Shown: positions 1 through 8,892 of the stretch, one piece after another | How positions within the stretch are numbered: the stretch's first letter is position 1 | How the letters are laid out: the number at the start of each line of letters is the position of its first letter | Assembly: GCA_963822255.1 (NCBI GenBank) | Contig: CAWGGV010000002.1 | Location: forward strand, 206,603 to 270,602 | Origin: UBA7803 sp963822255 | GTDB taxonomy: Bacteria; Pseudomonadota; Gammaproteobacteria; Pseudomonadales; Azotimanducaceae | Length of the DNA: 64,000 bases | Direction of reading: 5' to 3' | Translations under genes and position numbers: made by a program | Notes under the pieces: model-generated | Databases searched by the model: none | Told to the model about the DNA's origin: nothing | Seen by the model: only the letters and a program-made list of their open reading frames with translations

Positions 1-1490
1 GGCACGCCGAACACAGTGACTTCCGCCACGGCCGGGTGCTCATGCAGCGCGCTTTCCACCTCGGCGCAGTACACGTTCTCGCCGCCGCGCAGCACCATGT
101 CCTTTGCCCGGTCGACGATGAACACGAAGCCGTTCTCGTCGAGGCGGGCGATGTCGCCGGTGTGCAGCCAGCCGTCGGTGATGCTCTCGGCGGTGGCCTC
201 GGGGCGGTTCACATAGCCGCGGATGACCTGGGCGCCTTTCACCCACAACTCGCCGACCGAACCGGCGGGCAGCTCGTTGCCCTCGGCATCCACTACCTTG
301 CCCTCGTAGTCGGGCAGCAGCGGCCCGCAGCTCTCGGGCTTGTCGACGAAGAAATCACCGCCGATCGAGGTGATGATGCCGCAGGTCTCGGTCATGCCAT
401 AGCCGGTGTTGGGCCGCGCGGTCTGAACCCGGGCGTCGATCTTGTCCACCAGGTCCGGCTGGAGCGGGGCGCCGCCGCCGCCCACCGAGGCCAGCGACGA
501 GGTGTCGTAGCGGTCGAAATCCGGATGGGTGATCAGCTCCCGGGACATGACGGGCACGCCGGTCATGGCCGTGATCCGCTCGCGCTCGATGAGCTTCAGC
601 GCCTCCGTGGCGTCCCACTTGTACATGCACACCAGCTTGCCGCCGCCGATGGTGGCGGCGTGGGCGACGCAGTTGTTGGCGGTCACGTGGAACAGCGGCG
701 TGGTCAACAGGGACGCCGGAACCGGCGGCTCCGCGCCTTCCGGCGGCACCGGAATGCTGCCGTTGCGCTGCGCCACCGCAGCCATGCAGGCCGCGGAGAA
801 GCCCATGCTCATGATGTTGGATACGCAGCCCCGGTGGGTGAGCGCCGCGCCCTTGGGATTGCCCGTGGTGCCGGAGGTGTAGAAGATGCAGGCATCGCTG
901 TCCGGATCCACGGCGACGTCCGGCAGCTCGCCGCCGTGTGCCAGCAGTTCCCGCCAGGCGACCACGTTCTCCGGCAGCTCGTGGGGGATGCGCACGCCCA
1001 CCAGGGTCATGGGCGGCATCTCGCCGAGGTGCTCCAAGGTGCGTTCGAGCCGTTCCTGGTCCGCGACCATCACCTTCGGCCGGGAATCCTGCATGCCGTA
1101 GACGAGCTCCGGACCGACCCACCAGGCATTTACCCCCACCACCACCGCGCCGATGGATACGGTGGCCCAGTAGGTGAGCAGCCATTCCGGGTAGTTGCGC
1201 ATGGCGATGGCGACCCGGTCGCCGACGCCGACGCCTTGACTTCGGAGCCAGCAGGCGATCGACGCCGCCTGGCGGTGGGCCTCGGCGTAGCTCAGACGCT
1301 CGTCGTGATAGACCAGATAGTCCCGATCGGCGAAGGCGGCCGAGGCCAGCCACACGTCCCGCAGGCTGGACGGTGCGTTGGCGTAGGTGCGGATCCGCTG
1401 CCCGCGCACCTCCACCTCGATGATCTCGAACGGGGCGCCCGGTGCAGTCAGCTCGTTGCGCACTTCCCTAAGCTGATCGTACATCGTCAT
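1..1490 (-). CDS. AMP-dependent acyl-CoA synthetase (class I adenylate-forming), 3' end missing
   Basis: Activates a carboxylic acid, probably a fatty or aromatic acid, to its acyl-CoA through an acyl-adenylate. About 496 residues are visible and the C-terminus runs off the left edge. The P-loop-like motif YTSGTTGNPKG is near residue 200, GYGMTET near 355, and the TGD..RLDE / VDRAKDMVLRGGENVYCAEVE C-lid region is near the edge. The ATG at 1490 follows GAGGAG at a good distance. It is a clear paralogue of the ligase at 11507; both open with '(A)PG.PFEI...V.G', '..NAP.S.RDV' and 'MRNYPEW'. It diverges from the acyl-CoA dehydrogenase at 1690, which suggests shared use in beta-oxidation. Substrate unknown. 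Confidence 0.9.
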   Translation of the reverse strand, partial: MTMYDQLREVRNELTAPGAPFEIIEVEVRGQRIRTYANAPSSLRDVWLASAAFADRDYLVYHDERLSYAEAHRQAASIACWLRSQGVGVGDRVAIAMRNYPEWLLTYWATVSIGAVVVGVNAWWVGPELVYGMQDSRPKVMVADQERLERTLEHLGEMPPMTLVGVRIPHELPENVVAWRELLAHGGELPDVAVDPDSDACIFYTSGTTGNPKGAALTHRGCVSNIMSMGFSAACMAAVAQRNGSIPVPPEGAEPPVPASLLTTPLFHVTANNCVAHAATIGGGKLVCMYKWDATEALKLIERERITAMTGVPVMSRELITHPDFDRYDTSSLASVGGGGAPLQPDLVDKIDARVQTARPNTGYGMTETCGIITSIGGDFFVDKPESCGPLLPDYEGKVVDAEGNELPAGSVGELWVKGAQVIRGYVNRPEATAESITDGWLHTGDIARLDENGFVFIVDRAKDMVLRGGENVYCAEVESALHEHPAVAEVTVFGV

Positions 1491-1564
1491 GCAGGTTCTC
1501 TCCTCGAGCTGCCGTTACTAAGAATGACCCGGAATGCGGGGAGTGGTAAATTGCCATTACCTAG

Positions 1565-1572
1565 AACGCGTT
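1565..1572. promoter_or_regulatory. AACGCGTT palindrome, weak PsrA/TetR-like operator candidate
   Basis: The sequence TAGAACGCGTTACA lies between the divergent acyl-CoA synthetase and acyl-CoA dehydrogenase. It shares the palindromic core AACGCGTT with the better sites at 11470-11483 and 15217-15228, which also sit upstream of acyl-CoA genes. It matches the PsrA consensus only partly, so this is inference from shared context. Confidence 0.3.
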
Positions 1573-1593
1573 ACAACCTGAGGGCTGCCTTGT

Positions 1594-1656
1594 GGTGGGA
1601 GCGACCTCCCGGTCGCGATGGGTGTAAAAGATCGCGACCGGGAGGTCGCTCCCACA
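1594..1656. repeat. REP/BIME-like inverted pair
   Basis: Two copies of the GGAGCGACCTCCCGGTCGC palindromic element face each other about 10 bases apart, between the divergent 1.5-kb ligase and the 1690 dehydrogenase. Each copy is itself an imperfect hairpin and the pair forms a larger cruciform. The same arrangement recurs at 25354-25420. This resembles Pseudomonas REP doublets mobilised by REP-associated tyrosine transposases; no such transposase is in the window. Confidence 0.85.
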
Positions 1657-1689
1657 GATAGGTCGTCCCTGCCACGAGGGGAAGGACAC

Positions 1690-2961
1690 ATGGATTTCGA
1701 GATTCCGCAGGACATTCAGAATCTACTCGAGCGGCTCGACGCCTTCATCGAGGACACCATCAAGCCGCTGGAGCAGCAGGACGACAACATCCGCTTCTTC
1801 GACCACCGACGGGAGGACGCCCGCACCGACTGGGAGCGGGGCGGCCTGCCCAACGAGGAGTGGGAGCAGCTGCTCCACCGGGTGAAGCGGATCGCTGACG
1901 AGGCCGGCTTCTACCGCTATCCGTTGCCGAAGGAATACGGCGGCATGGAAGGGTCGAACCTGGGCATGGCCATCATCCGCGAGCACCTGGCGGCGAAGGG
2001 GCTCGGCCTGCACAACGACCTGCAGAACGAGCACTCCATCGTCGGCAACAACGTGGGTCTGCTGCTGATGCTGAACTACGGCACCGAGGAGCAGCAGGCG
2101 GAGTGGGTGGACGACCTGGCGGAAGGGCGGCGCGGCTTCGCCTTCGGCATCACCGAGCCGGACCACGGCTCCGACGCCACCCACATGGAAACCCACGCCG
2201 TGCGCGACGGCGACGAGTGGGTCATCAACGGCCAGAAGACCTGGAACACCGGCATCCACAAGGCCCAGTACGACATGGTGATGGCGCGCACCAGCGGCAA
2301 GCCAGGTGACGCGGAAGGTATCACCGCGTTCTTCACGCCCATGAAGGCGGACGGGGTGAAGATCGAGGAGTTCCTCTGGACCTTCAACATGCCCACCGAC
2401 CACGGCCGGGTGTCGTTCACCAACGTGCGGGTGCCGCATGCCAGCATCTTCGGTGGCGAGGGGCGCGGCCTGCAGATCGTCCAGCACTTCTTCAACGAGA
2501 ACCGCATCCGCCAGGCGGCGTCGAGCCTCGGCGCGGCGCAGTTCTGCATCAACGAGTCGGTGAAGTACGCCATGGAGCGCAAGCCCTTCGGCAAGCCGCT
2601 GTCCTCGAACCAGGGCATTCAGTTTCCCCTGGTGGAGCTGCAGACTCAGTGCGAGATGCTGCGGGCGCTGATCCACAAGACCGCCTGGCTGATGGACACC
2701 AACGGTCCGTTCTCAGCCTCGGACAAGGTGTCCATGTGCAACTACTGGTCGAACCGTCTGTGCTGCGAGGCGGCGGACCGGGCCATGCAGGTGCACGGCG
2801 GGCTGGGCTATTCCCGACACAAGCCCTTCGAGCACATCTACCGCCACCACCGCCGTTACCGGATCACCGAGGGTGCGGAGGAGATCCAGATGCGCCGGGT
2901 GGCCGGGTACATGTTCGGCTACATGAAGCAGCGGGCGCCGAAGGGAGTGAAGGAAAGCTGA
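1690..2961 (+). CDS. Acyl-CoA dehydrogenase
   Basis: FAD-dependent alpha,beta-dehydrogenation of an acyl-CoA, passing electrons to ETF. 423 residues, usual length. An all-helical N-terminal domain is followed by the FAD/substrate beta-domain signature FGITEPDHGSDATHMET near residue 151, then ERKPFGKPLSSNQGIQ near 295. The C-terminal YRITEGAEEIQMRR near 392 holds the position of the catalytic glutamate. The ATG at 1690 is preceded by GAGGGGAAGGA; an upstream in-frame ATG at 1618 lies inside the REP repeat and is unlikely. The kinase-like gene at 2964 starts 2 bases after the stop, so the two are co-transcribed. Confidence 0.95.
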   Translation: MDFEIPQDIQNLLERLDAFIEDTIKPLEQQDDNIRFFDHRREDARTDWERGGLPNEEWEQLLHRVKRIADEAGFYRYPLPKEYGGMEGSNLGMAIIREHLAAKGLGLHNDLQNEHSIVGNNVGLLLMLNYGTEEQQAEWVDDLAEGRRGFAFGITEPDHGSDATHMETHAVRDGDEWVINGQKTWNTGIHKAQYDMVMARTSGKPGDAEGITAFFTPMKADGVKIEEFLWTFNMPTDHGRVSFTNVRVPHASIFGGEGRGLQIVQHFFNENRIRQAASSLGAAQFCINESVKYAMERKPFGKPLSSNQGIQFPLVELQTQCEMLRALIHKTAWLMDTNGPFSASDKVSMCNYWSNRLCCEAADRAMQVHGGLGYSRHKPFEHIYRHHRRYRITEGAEEIQMRRVAGYMFGYMKQRAPKGVKES

Positions 2962-2963
2962 CA

Positions 2964-4391
2964 GTGAGCGAGCGTTCGGAGTTCGATCGAGCCCTGGAGG
3001 CGGTGCTCACGCGCCGCATTCCCGGCTGCCGCAGCCTGGTGGCGGCGGAGCGGCTGTCCGGCGGCGCCAGCCAGGAGACCTACCGCATCACCATCGCCAC
3101 CGATTCCGGCGAAGGTCGGCTCTGCATGCGTCGCGCGCCGGGCGGCGGCATCGCCGTGCCGGAGGGCGAGCGCATCAATCCCGGGCTTGCCGTGGAAGCG
3201 CAGCTCATGCGCGTGGCGCGGCAGGCCGGGGTGCCGGAGCCCGAGGTGTACCACGTGCTCGAGCCGGACGACGGCCTCGGCGAAGGCTTCCTCATGGAGT
3301 GGCTCGACGGCGAGGCCCTGGGCGCCCGCATCGCCCGCTCGCCGGAGCTCGCCCCGGTGCGGGAGACGCTGGCGTATCAATGCGGTCAGGTGATGGCGCG
3401 CATTCACGGCATCGATCTGGATGCCGCCGGCCTGCGCGGGCGGCTCCAGACCCAGACCCCCGAGCAGTTCGTGCGGCAGATGTGGGAGCGGTATCAGCTC
3501 CTCGAGACGCCGCAGCCGATGATCGACTACGCGGCGCGCTGGCTGCTCGATCACCTGCCGGCGAATCCGCGCACCACCCTGGTGCACAACGACTTCCGCA
3601 ACGGCAACTTCATGGTGAACCAGGACGGCATCGTCGCGGTGCTGGACTGGGAAGTCGCTCACATCGGCGATCCCATGCGCGATCTCGGCTGGATCTGCAC
3701 CAACTCCTGGCGTTTCGGCGTCACCAAGAAGCCGGTGGGCGGCTTCGGCGAGTACCGGGACCTGTTTGCCGGCTACGAGTCCGTGGCCGGGCAGGCGGTG
3801 GATCCGCAGCACGTCAAATTCTGGGAGGTGTTCGGCTCGTTCTGGTGGGCTATCGGCTGCCTCGGCATGGCGGAGCACTATCGCACCGGGCCGGACAAGA
3901 CCGTGGAGCGGCCCGCCATCGGCCGGCGCTCGTCGGAATGCCAGGTGGACTGCGTGAACCTGCTGATTCCAGGCCCCGTGGAGCTGATCGAGGGGCGTGG
4001 CCTGGAAGCGGACGACATGCCGAGGACCGACGAGCTGGTCACGTCGGTGCGGGACTTCCTGCGCGACGACGTCATGGCGGTGACCCAGGGGCGCAGCAAT
4101 TTTCTCGCCCGGGTGGCCGGTAACAGCCTCGACATCGTGCTGCGGGAGCTGGCGCTCGGCGCGCCGCAGCGAGCGGCCGAGCAGGCCCGACTGCGGTCGC
4201 TGCTGGGCGCCGACGGCACCCTGTCGGCGCTGCGCTGGAAGCTCACCCGAGCGCTCCGCGACCGCTCGCTGGCCCTCGACGCGCCCGGCCTCGAGGCGCA
4301 TCTGCGGGCGACGGTGGTCAATCGGATCGCCATCGACCAGCCCAAGTACTCCGGCTTCAAAACCGCCCTGGCGAACGCCGGTCTCGCCTGA
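2964..4391 (+). CDS. Aminoglycoside phosphotransferase-family (APH) kinase
   Basis: A protein-kinase-like fold small-molecule kinase, 475 residues, longer than a minimal APH by about 120 C-terminal residues. An ATP-site region SGGASQETYRI is near residue 30. The catalytic loop LVHNDFRNGNF is near 205 and the metal-binding LDWE near 228. GTG start at 2964, with GGAAAG upstream. Genes of this type are often found next to acyl-CoA dehydrogenases, and in some eukaryotic ACADs (ACAD10/11) an APH domain is fused to the dehydrogenase. Phosphorylation of a hydroxy-acyl-CoA is therefore a reasonable guess here, and antibiotic resistance is not. Confidence 0.85.
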   Translation: MSERSEFDRALEAVLTRRIPGCRSLVAAERLSGGASQETYRITIATDSGEGRLCMRRAPGGGIAVPEGERINPGLAVEAQLMRVARQAGVPEPEVYHVLEPDDGLGEGFLMEWLDGEALGARIARSPELAPVRETLAYQCGQVMARIHGIDLDAAGLRGRLQTQTPEQFVRQMWERYQLLETPQPMIDYAARWLLDHLPANPRTTLVHNDFRNGNFMVNQDGIVAVLDWEVAHIGDPMRDLGWICTNSWRFGVTKKPVGGFGEYRDLFAGYESVAGQAVDPQHVKFWEVFGSFWWAIGCLGMAEHYRTGPDKTVERPAIGRRSSECQVDCVNLLIPGPVELIEGRGLEADDMPRTDELVTSVRDFLRDDVMAVTQGRSNFLARVAGNSLDIVLRELALGAPQRAAEQARLRSLLGADGTLSALRWKLTRALRDRSLALDAPGLEAHLRATVVNRIAIDQPKYSGFKTALANAGLA

Positions 4392-4408
4392 TTCTGCGAC
4401 CGGGCCCC

Positions 4409-5401
4409 ATGGCGCAGTCATCCTCGGTTCCGTCCCTGCTGGACGCCGCCACCGGAATGCCCAGGGTGTCTGCCGAGGCGTGGCGGCGCATGGGCTGGCT
4501 GCGGCGATATCTGATCGCCGTGCGCGCGGCGGTGCTGCCGCTCACCGTGTTCTCGTGCTTGTTCGGCGGCCTGCTGGCGCTGCCCTGGACGCCGCCGGAG
4601 GGCTGGCGTCTGATGCTCGCCACCACCGCCCTGGTGCTGGCCCATGCCACCAGCAACCTGCTGAACGATCAGCTGGACTGGGCGCTGGGGCTGGACCGGG
4701 AGGGCTATTTCCGGCTTCGTTACGGCGCTCAGCCGCTGGCCCACGGCTTCATGGGGTCGTTCGGCCACGGCCTGCTGCTGCTGGCGACCGGCGCTGCCAG
4801 CGTGGCGGTGGGGCTGGTGGTGTGCGGACTGGCGGGCGCCCCGGCCTACTGGCTGGCCGGCGCCGGCGCGCTGGTGCTGCTGCTGTACACCTGGCCGCTG
4901 AAGCGGCTGGGGCTCGGCGAGCTGGCGGTGTTTCTGGTCTGGGGGCCGATGATGGTGGGCGGCGTCTATTGGGTAGTGAGCGGCGATTGGGGCCCCGAAA
5001 TCGTCGTGCTCTCGGCCCTGTTCGGCCTCGGCCCCACGGTGGTGGTGCTCGGCAAGCACGCCGACAAGCGCCGCGACGACGCCGCCCGCGGCATCCGTAC
5101 CCTGGCGGTGATCGTCGGTCCGGTCTGGGGCCCGGGGCTGATGGCGCTGCTGGCCGTGGGGCAACTGGCCGGGGGGGTGGCCTGGGCGTCGCTCACGGGG
5201 CGGTGGGCTTACCTGGTGCTGCTGGCCGCGCTGCCGGCCCTGGGCTCGCTGGTGCGGGTATGCGTGCGCAAGCGGCCCACGGCCCGGCCATCGCGATATC
5301 CGGCCAGCGTCTGGCCGCTGTGGTACACGGCGGCGGGCTTCCGCTTCGCCCGGGCCACCGGAGCGGCGCTGGTGGCCGGTGCCTTGCTGGATGGCTTATG
5401 A
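4409..5401 (+). CDS. UbiA-family prenyltransferase, MenA-like
   Basis: Integral membrane prenyltransferase, 330 residues with about eight or nine hydrophobic segments. The first Asp-rich motif reads NLLNDQLDWALGLD (near residue 82) and the second KHADKRRDDAARGIRTL (near 210), the two Mg-pyrophosphate sites of the superfamily. It resembles 1,4-dihydroxy-2-naphthoate prenyltransferase, but no other menaquinone genes are nearby, so the aromatic acceptor is unknown. It follows the kinase gene by 17 bases and probably shares its transcript. Confidence 0.8.
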   Translation: MAQSSSVPSLLDAATGMPRVSAEAWRRMGWLRRYLIAVRAAVLPLTVFSCLFGGLLALPWTPPEGWRLMLATTALVLAHATSNLLNDQLDWALGLDREGYFRLRYGAQPLAHGFMGSFGHGLLLLATGAASVAVGLVVCGLAGAPAYWLAGAGALVLLLYTWPLKRLGLGELAVFLVWGPMMVGGVYWVVSGDWGPEIVVLSALFGLGPTVVVLGKHADKRRDDAARGIRTLAVIVGPVWGPGLMALLAVGQLAGGVAWASLTGRWAYLVLLAALPALGSLVRVCVRKRPTARPSRYPASVWPLWYTAAGFRFARATGAALVAGALLDGL

Positions 5402-5467
5402 CCGGCGCGCCGGCCTTGGCACCGCGCACTGTTCCCGCGCATCCGCGGACGGGGTCGAAACCGGCCG

Positions 5468-5971
5468 CTACTGCGGCGCCATCTCGAACAGCCACAAGCC
5501 ATCGGACGCCACCGCGTCCGCGCTGGCGCCGACCTTGTATTTGCGGTTGATCTCGGCGACGAGGGGTGCCACCAGCGGACCGTCCTTGACCCGCATCAGC
5601 CGCCGGGGGTAGACGGCGCCGTCCACCCGCAGCAGGGCGCGCCCGTCGCGCTCCGCTTCCACCGGCCACTGTTTCCACAAGCGCCCGAGCTTCGAGTTCA
5701 TGTAGCCGCAGGGAATGAAAATGCGGCCGTCGTGAACAAGGATCCAGGTGGTCCGCGAGCGGGCGGGATCGAGTAGCTGAAACTCCACGGTCGGCCGGTC
5801 CTTCAGAAACTGCCAGTCCGGCTCCGGGCCCGCGTAGGGCTGGCCGGACGAGAACGGCCCTCCTGCCACCGGCCCCAGCGGGCCGTCGGAGAAGCGGGCG
5901 GCCAGCGCCACGCCTCCCCCCAGGATGGCGAGGACGACGATGATACCCACGACGATTCTGATGAAACCCAT
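5468..5971 (-). CDS. Small membrane-anchored protein of unknown function
   Basis: 167 residues. The N-terminus MGFIRIVVGIIVVLAILGGG is a single membrane anchor or uncleaved signal. The rest contains TTWILVHDGRIFIPCGY, RDGRALLRVDGAVYPRRLMRV and INRKYKV. The alternating strand pattern recalls the split beta-barrel of PPOX/deazaflavin-type flavoproteins, but this is a weak structural guess. It converges on the UbiA gene. A similar strand pattern occurs in the Tat-exported protein at 16323. Confidence 0.65.
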   Translation of the reverse strand: MGFIRIVVGIIVVLAILGGGVALAARFSDGPLGPVAGGPFSSGQPYAGPEPDWQFLKDRPTVEFQLLDPARSRTTWILVHDGRIFIPCGYMNSKLGRLWKQWPVEAERDGRALLRVDGAVYPRRLMRVKDGPLVAPLVAEINRKYKVGASADAVASDGLWLFEMAPQ

Positions 5972-6126
5972 GATGCGCTCCCGGCGCCTCCAGGTAGAAC
6001 CGAAGAGTGCGGTGGATCGTCCGCTCGATCAAGTCGCAGCAGACGGCAAACGCTGGCCCACCCCGGCGGCGTGGCCGTTGCGGAACCGCTATCGCGTTTT
6101 CGCTGTGGCGTCTTTATCCTTGTGTC

Positions 6127-7305
6127 ATGTCGGACAGCCGCTTCACTCCTCGGGAAATGCTCGATGCGCTGGTGGGTTTCGCCACGGTGTCGCGCGATTC
6201 GAATCTGGACATGGTGGACTTCATCTCGCGCTACCTGGCCCGCCACGGGGTCGAAGCGCGGACGGTCATGAGCGACTGCGGCGGGAAGTCCAATCTCTAC
6301 GCCACGGTGGGGCCCATGGTGCCCGGCGGCGTGGTGCTCTCCGGGCATACCGACGTGGTGCCCGTGGACGGTCAGGACTGGCACTCCGATCCGTTCCGCG
6401 TGGTCGAGCGGGAGGGTCGGCTGTTTGGCCGCGGCACCTGCGACATGAAGGCATTCATCGCTATTGCGCTTGCGCTGGTTCCCGAGATGCACCGGCTCCG
6501 CCGACCGCTGCACTTCGCCTTCAGTTACGACGAGGAGGTGGGCTGCCTCGGCGCACCCCGCCTCATCGAGGCCATCGCCGCCAATCTCCCGGCGCCGCGG
6601 GCCGTCATCGTGGGCGAGCCCACGGACATGCGGGTGGTGACCGCCCACAAGAGCATGTTCATCTTCGAGACCGAGGTGCGCGGCCACGAGGCCCACTCCA
6701 GCAAGCAGAATCTCGGCGTTCCGGCGGTGATGGTGGCTGGCCGGCTGGTCAACTGGCTGGCCGAGCGTCAGGACCGGAACCGCGAACGCGCACGGCCGGA
6801 CTGCCCGTTCGAGCCGGCGTACTCCACCTTGCACTGCGGCGTCATCAACGGCGGCACGGCGCAGAACATCACCGCCCGCCGCTGCCGTTTCATCACCGAC
6901 ATCCGGACCTTGCCCGAGGAGGATCCGCTGACGTTCTTCGAGGGTCTCGAGCGGTTCGCGCGCGAGGAGCTCGAGCCGGCGATGAAGCGCGTGCATCCGG
7001 ACACCGGCATCGAGTTCCGCGTGCATGCCAACGTGCCGGGCTTTCTGGCGGGGCAAGACGATCCCGCCGTGGTGCTGGCCAAGCGGCTCACGGGCCAGAA
7101 CAGCTCCGAGTGCGTGGCCTACGGCGCCGAGGCGGGACAGTTCCAGCAGGCCGGTTTGTCGGTGGTCGTCTGCGGTCCTGGCAGCATCGATCAGGCGCAT
7201 CAGCCCGACGAGTACATCAGCGTGGATCAATTCGAGCAGGGCACTGCCTTCGTTCGCCGGCTGATCGCCGAGCTCTCGGAGCGCCCTATGGGCGGTGAGC
7301 CATAG
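6127..7305 (+). CDS. argE: Acetylornithine deacetylase, M20 metallopeptidase family
   Basis: Removes the acetyl group from N-acetylornithine in arginine synthesis. 392 residues, normal for ArgE. Metal ligands are visible in SGHTDVVPVDG (His near 73), FGRGTCDMK (Asp near 105) and SYDEEVGC (catalytic Glu pair near 134), followed by GEPTDMRVVTAHKS. A dimerisation/lid region, LHCGVINGGTAQN, is near 240. The ATG at 6127 is favoured over a longer in-frame reading from 6007, because MSDSRFTPREMLDALV is the natural family start. M20 relatives have varied substrates, so the exact substrate is probable rather than certain. Confidence 0.85.
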   Translation: MSDSRFTPREMLDALVGFATVSRDSNLDMVDFISRYLARHGVEARTVMSDCGGKSNLYATVGPMVPGGVVLSGHTDVVPVDGQDWHSDPFRVVEREGRLFGRGTCDMKAFIAIALALVPEMHRLRRPLHFAFSYDEEVGCLGAPRLIEAIAANLPAPRAVIVGEPTDMRVVTAHKSMFIFETEVRGHEAHSSKQNLGVPAVMVAGRLVNWLAERQDRNRERARPDCPFEPAYSTLHCGVINGGTAQNITARRCRFITDIRTLPEEDPLTFFEGLERFAREELEPAMKRVHPDTGIEFRVHANVPGFLAGQDDPAVVLAKRLTGQNSSECVAYGAEAGQFQQAGLSVVVCGPGSIDQAHQPDEYISVDQFEQGTAFVRRLIAELSERPMGGEP

Positions 7306-7346
7306 CGGCTAGAATGACCCGATCATTTTCGCCGAAGTCATTGCCG

Positions 7347-8888
7347 ATGCCCACCGCCAGTTCCCGAGCCACCGTCATCCGCCAGCAGGACGTCATTCAG
7401 AGCGTGGCGGACGCGCTGCAGTTCATCTCCTACTACCATCCGCTGGATTTCATCCGTGCCATGCGCGAAGCCTGGGAGAAGGAGGAGTCACCGGCGGCGA
7501 AGGCCGCGCTTACCCAGGTGCTGGTGAACTCGCGCATGTGCGCGCTCGGCAAACGCCCCATCTGCCAGGACACGGGCATCGTCATCGCCTTCGTGGAAGT
7601 GGGCATGGATGTCGGCTGGGAAGGTGACATGAGCCTCGACGACATGATCAACGAAGGGGTGCGGCGGGCGTACCTGGCACCGGACAACGTGCTTCGCGCC
7701 TCGGTGCTCGACGACCCGGACGGCAGCCGGGCCAACACCAAGGACAACACCCCCGCGGTCATCCACTACCGGATCGTCCCCGGCAACCAGGTCAATGTGG
7801 AGATCGCGGCGAAGGGTGGCGGCAGCGAGGCTAAGGCCAAGTTCGCCATGCTCAACCCGTCGGATTCGGTGGTGGATTGGGTGCTGTCGGTGGTGCCGCA
7901 GATGGGGGCCGGCTGGTGCCCGCCCGGGCTGCTCGGCGTCGGTATCGGCGGCACCCCGGAAAAGGCCATGCTGCTGGCGAAAGAGTCGATGATGGAGCCC
8001 ATCGACATCCACGAGCTGAAAGCGCGTGGCCCGCAGAGCCACGAGGAGGAGTTGCGCCTCGAGCTGTTTGAGAAGGTGAACGCTCTCGGCATCGGCGCCC
8101 AGGGGCTCGGCGGGCTCACCACCGTCATGGACGTGAAGGTGAAGCAGTACCCCACCCACGCCGCCAACAAGCCGGTCGCCGTCATCCCGAACTGCTCGGC
8201 GACGCGTCACGTGCATTTCACGCTCGACGGCTCGGGCCCGGCGCGCTTCGAGCCGCCGGACCTGTCGGAGTGGCCCGACATCGCCTTCGAGCTCGGTGAC
8301 GATGTGCGCCGGGTGAACCTGGATACGCTCAGTCGCGAAGAGATTGCCAGCTGGAAGGCCGGAGAGACCTTGCTGCTGTCGGGCCGGCTGCTGACCGGGC
8401 GCGATGCCGCGCACAAGAAACTGGTGGACCTGATCGCCGCCGGCGAGCCGCTGCCCGTGGATCTGACCAATCGGGTGATCTACTACGTCGGGCCGGTGGA
8501 CCCGGTGCGGGGCGAGGTGGTGGGGCCGGCCGGGCCGACGACCGCCACCCGAATGGACAAGTTCACCCGCATCATGCTCGAGAAGACGGGCCTCATCGGC
8601 ATGGTGGGCAAGGCCGAGCGCGGCCCCGAAGCCATCGAGGCCATCCGCGACAACGGCGCCGTGTACATGATCGCCGTGGGCGGCGCCGCCTATCTGGTCG
8701 CCAAAGCGATCACCCGCTCGACTCTGCTGGCGTTCCCCGAGCTCGGCATGGAAGCCATCTACGAGTTCCAGGTGAAGGACATGCCGGTGACGTTGGCGGT
8801 GGATGCGCAGGGTAACTCCGTGCATCGGGAGGGCCCGAAGATCTGGTCGGCCCGTGCCGCCGAGCGCATCCGGGCCGCCAACGTCTGA
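7347..8888 (+). CDS. Fumarate hydratase class I
   Basis: Iron-sulfur fumarase of the TCA cycle, interconverting fumarate and malate. 513 residues from the ATG at 7347, as the start TVIRQQDVIQSVADALQFISYYHP aligns with the known N-terminus of Pseudomonas-type class I fumarase. An upstream in-frame ATG at 7314 would add 11 residues and cannot be excluded. Cluster cysteines are visible in RPICQDTG (near 71), GAGWCPPG (near 190) and IPNCSATRHVHF (near 283). It lies 41 bases after argE and its stop is only 4 bases from the stop of the convergent TonB receptor. Confidence 0.95.
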   Translation: MPTASSRATVIRQQDVIQSVADALQFISYYHPLDFIRAMREAWEKEESPAAKAALTQVLVNSRMCALGKRPICQDTGIVIAFVEVGMDVGWEGDMSLDDMINEGVRRAYLAPDNVLRASVLDDPDGSRANTKDNTPAVIHYRIVPGNQVNVEIAAKGGGSEAKAKFAMLNPSDSVVDWVLSVVPQMGAGWCPPGLLGVGIGGTPEKAMLLAKESMMEPIDIHELKARGPQSHEEELRLELFEKVNALGIGAQGLGGLTTVMDVKVKQYPTHAANKPVAVIPNCSATRHVHFTLDGSGPARFEPPDLSEWPDIAFELGDDVRRVNLDTLSREEIASWKAGETLLLSGRLLTGRDAAHKKLVDLIAAGEPLPVDLTNRVIYYVGPVDPVRGEVVGPAGPTTATRMDKFTRIMLEKTGLIGMVGKAERGPEAIEAIRDNGAVYMIAVGGAAYLVAKAITRSTLLAFPELGMEAIYEFQVKDMPVTLAVDAQGNSVHREGPKIWSARAAERIRAANV

Positions 8889-8892
8889 TCCG

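Noticed and set aside
36..1661. Long plus-strand open frame antisense to the left-edge ligase
   Set aside because: A GC-rich shadow of the ligase codons. The minus-strand reading gives a perfect adenylate-forming enzyme; the plus frame has no family features and extreme His/Gly/Asp composition.
2964..4391. Aminoglycoside resistance
   Set aside because: Although of the APH fold, it is in an operon with an acyl-CoA dehydrogenase and is longer than resistance kinases, so a catabolic role is more likely.
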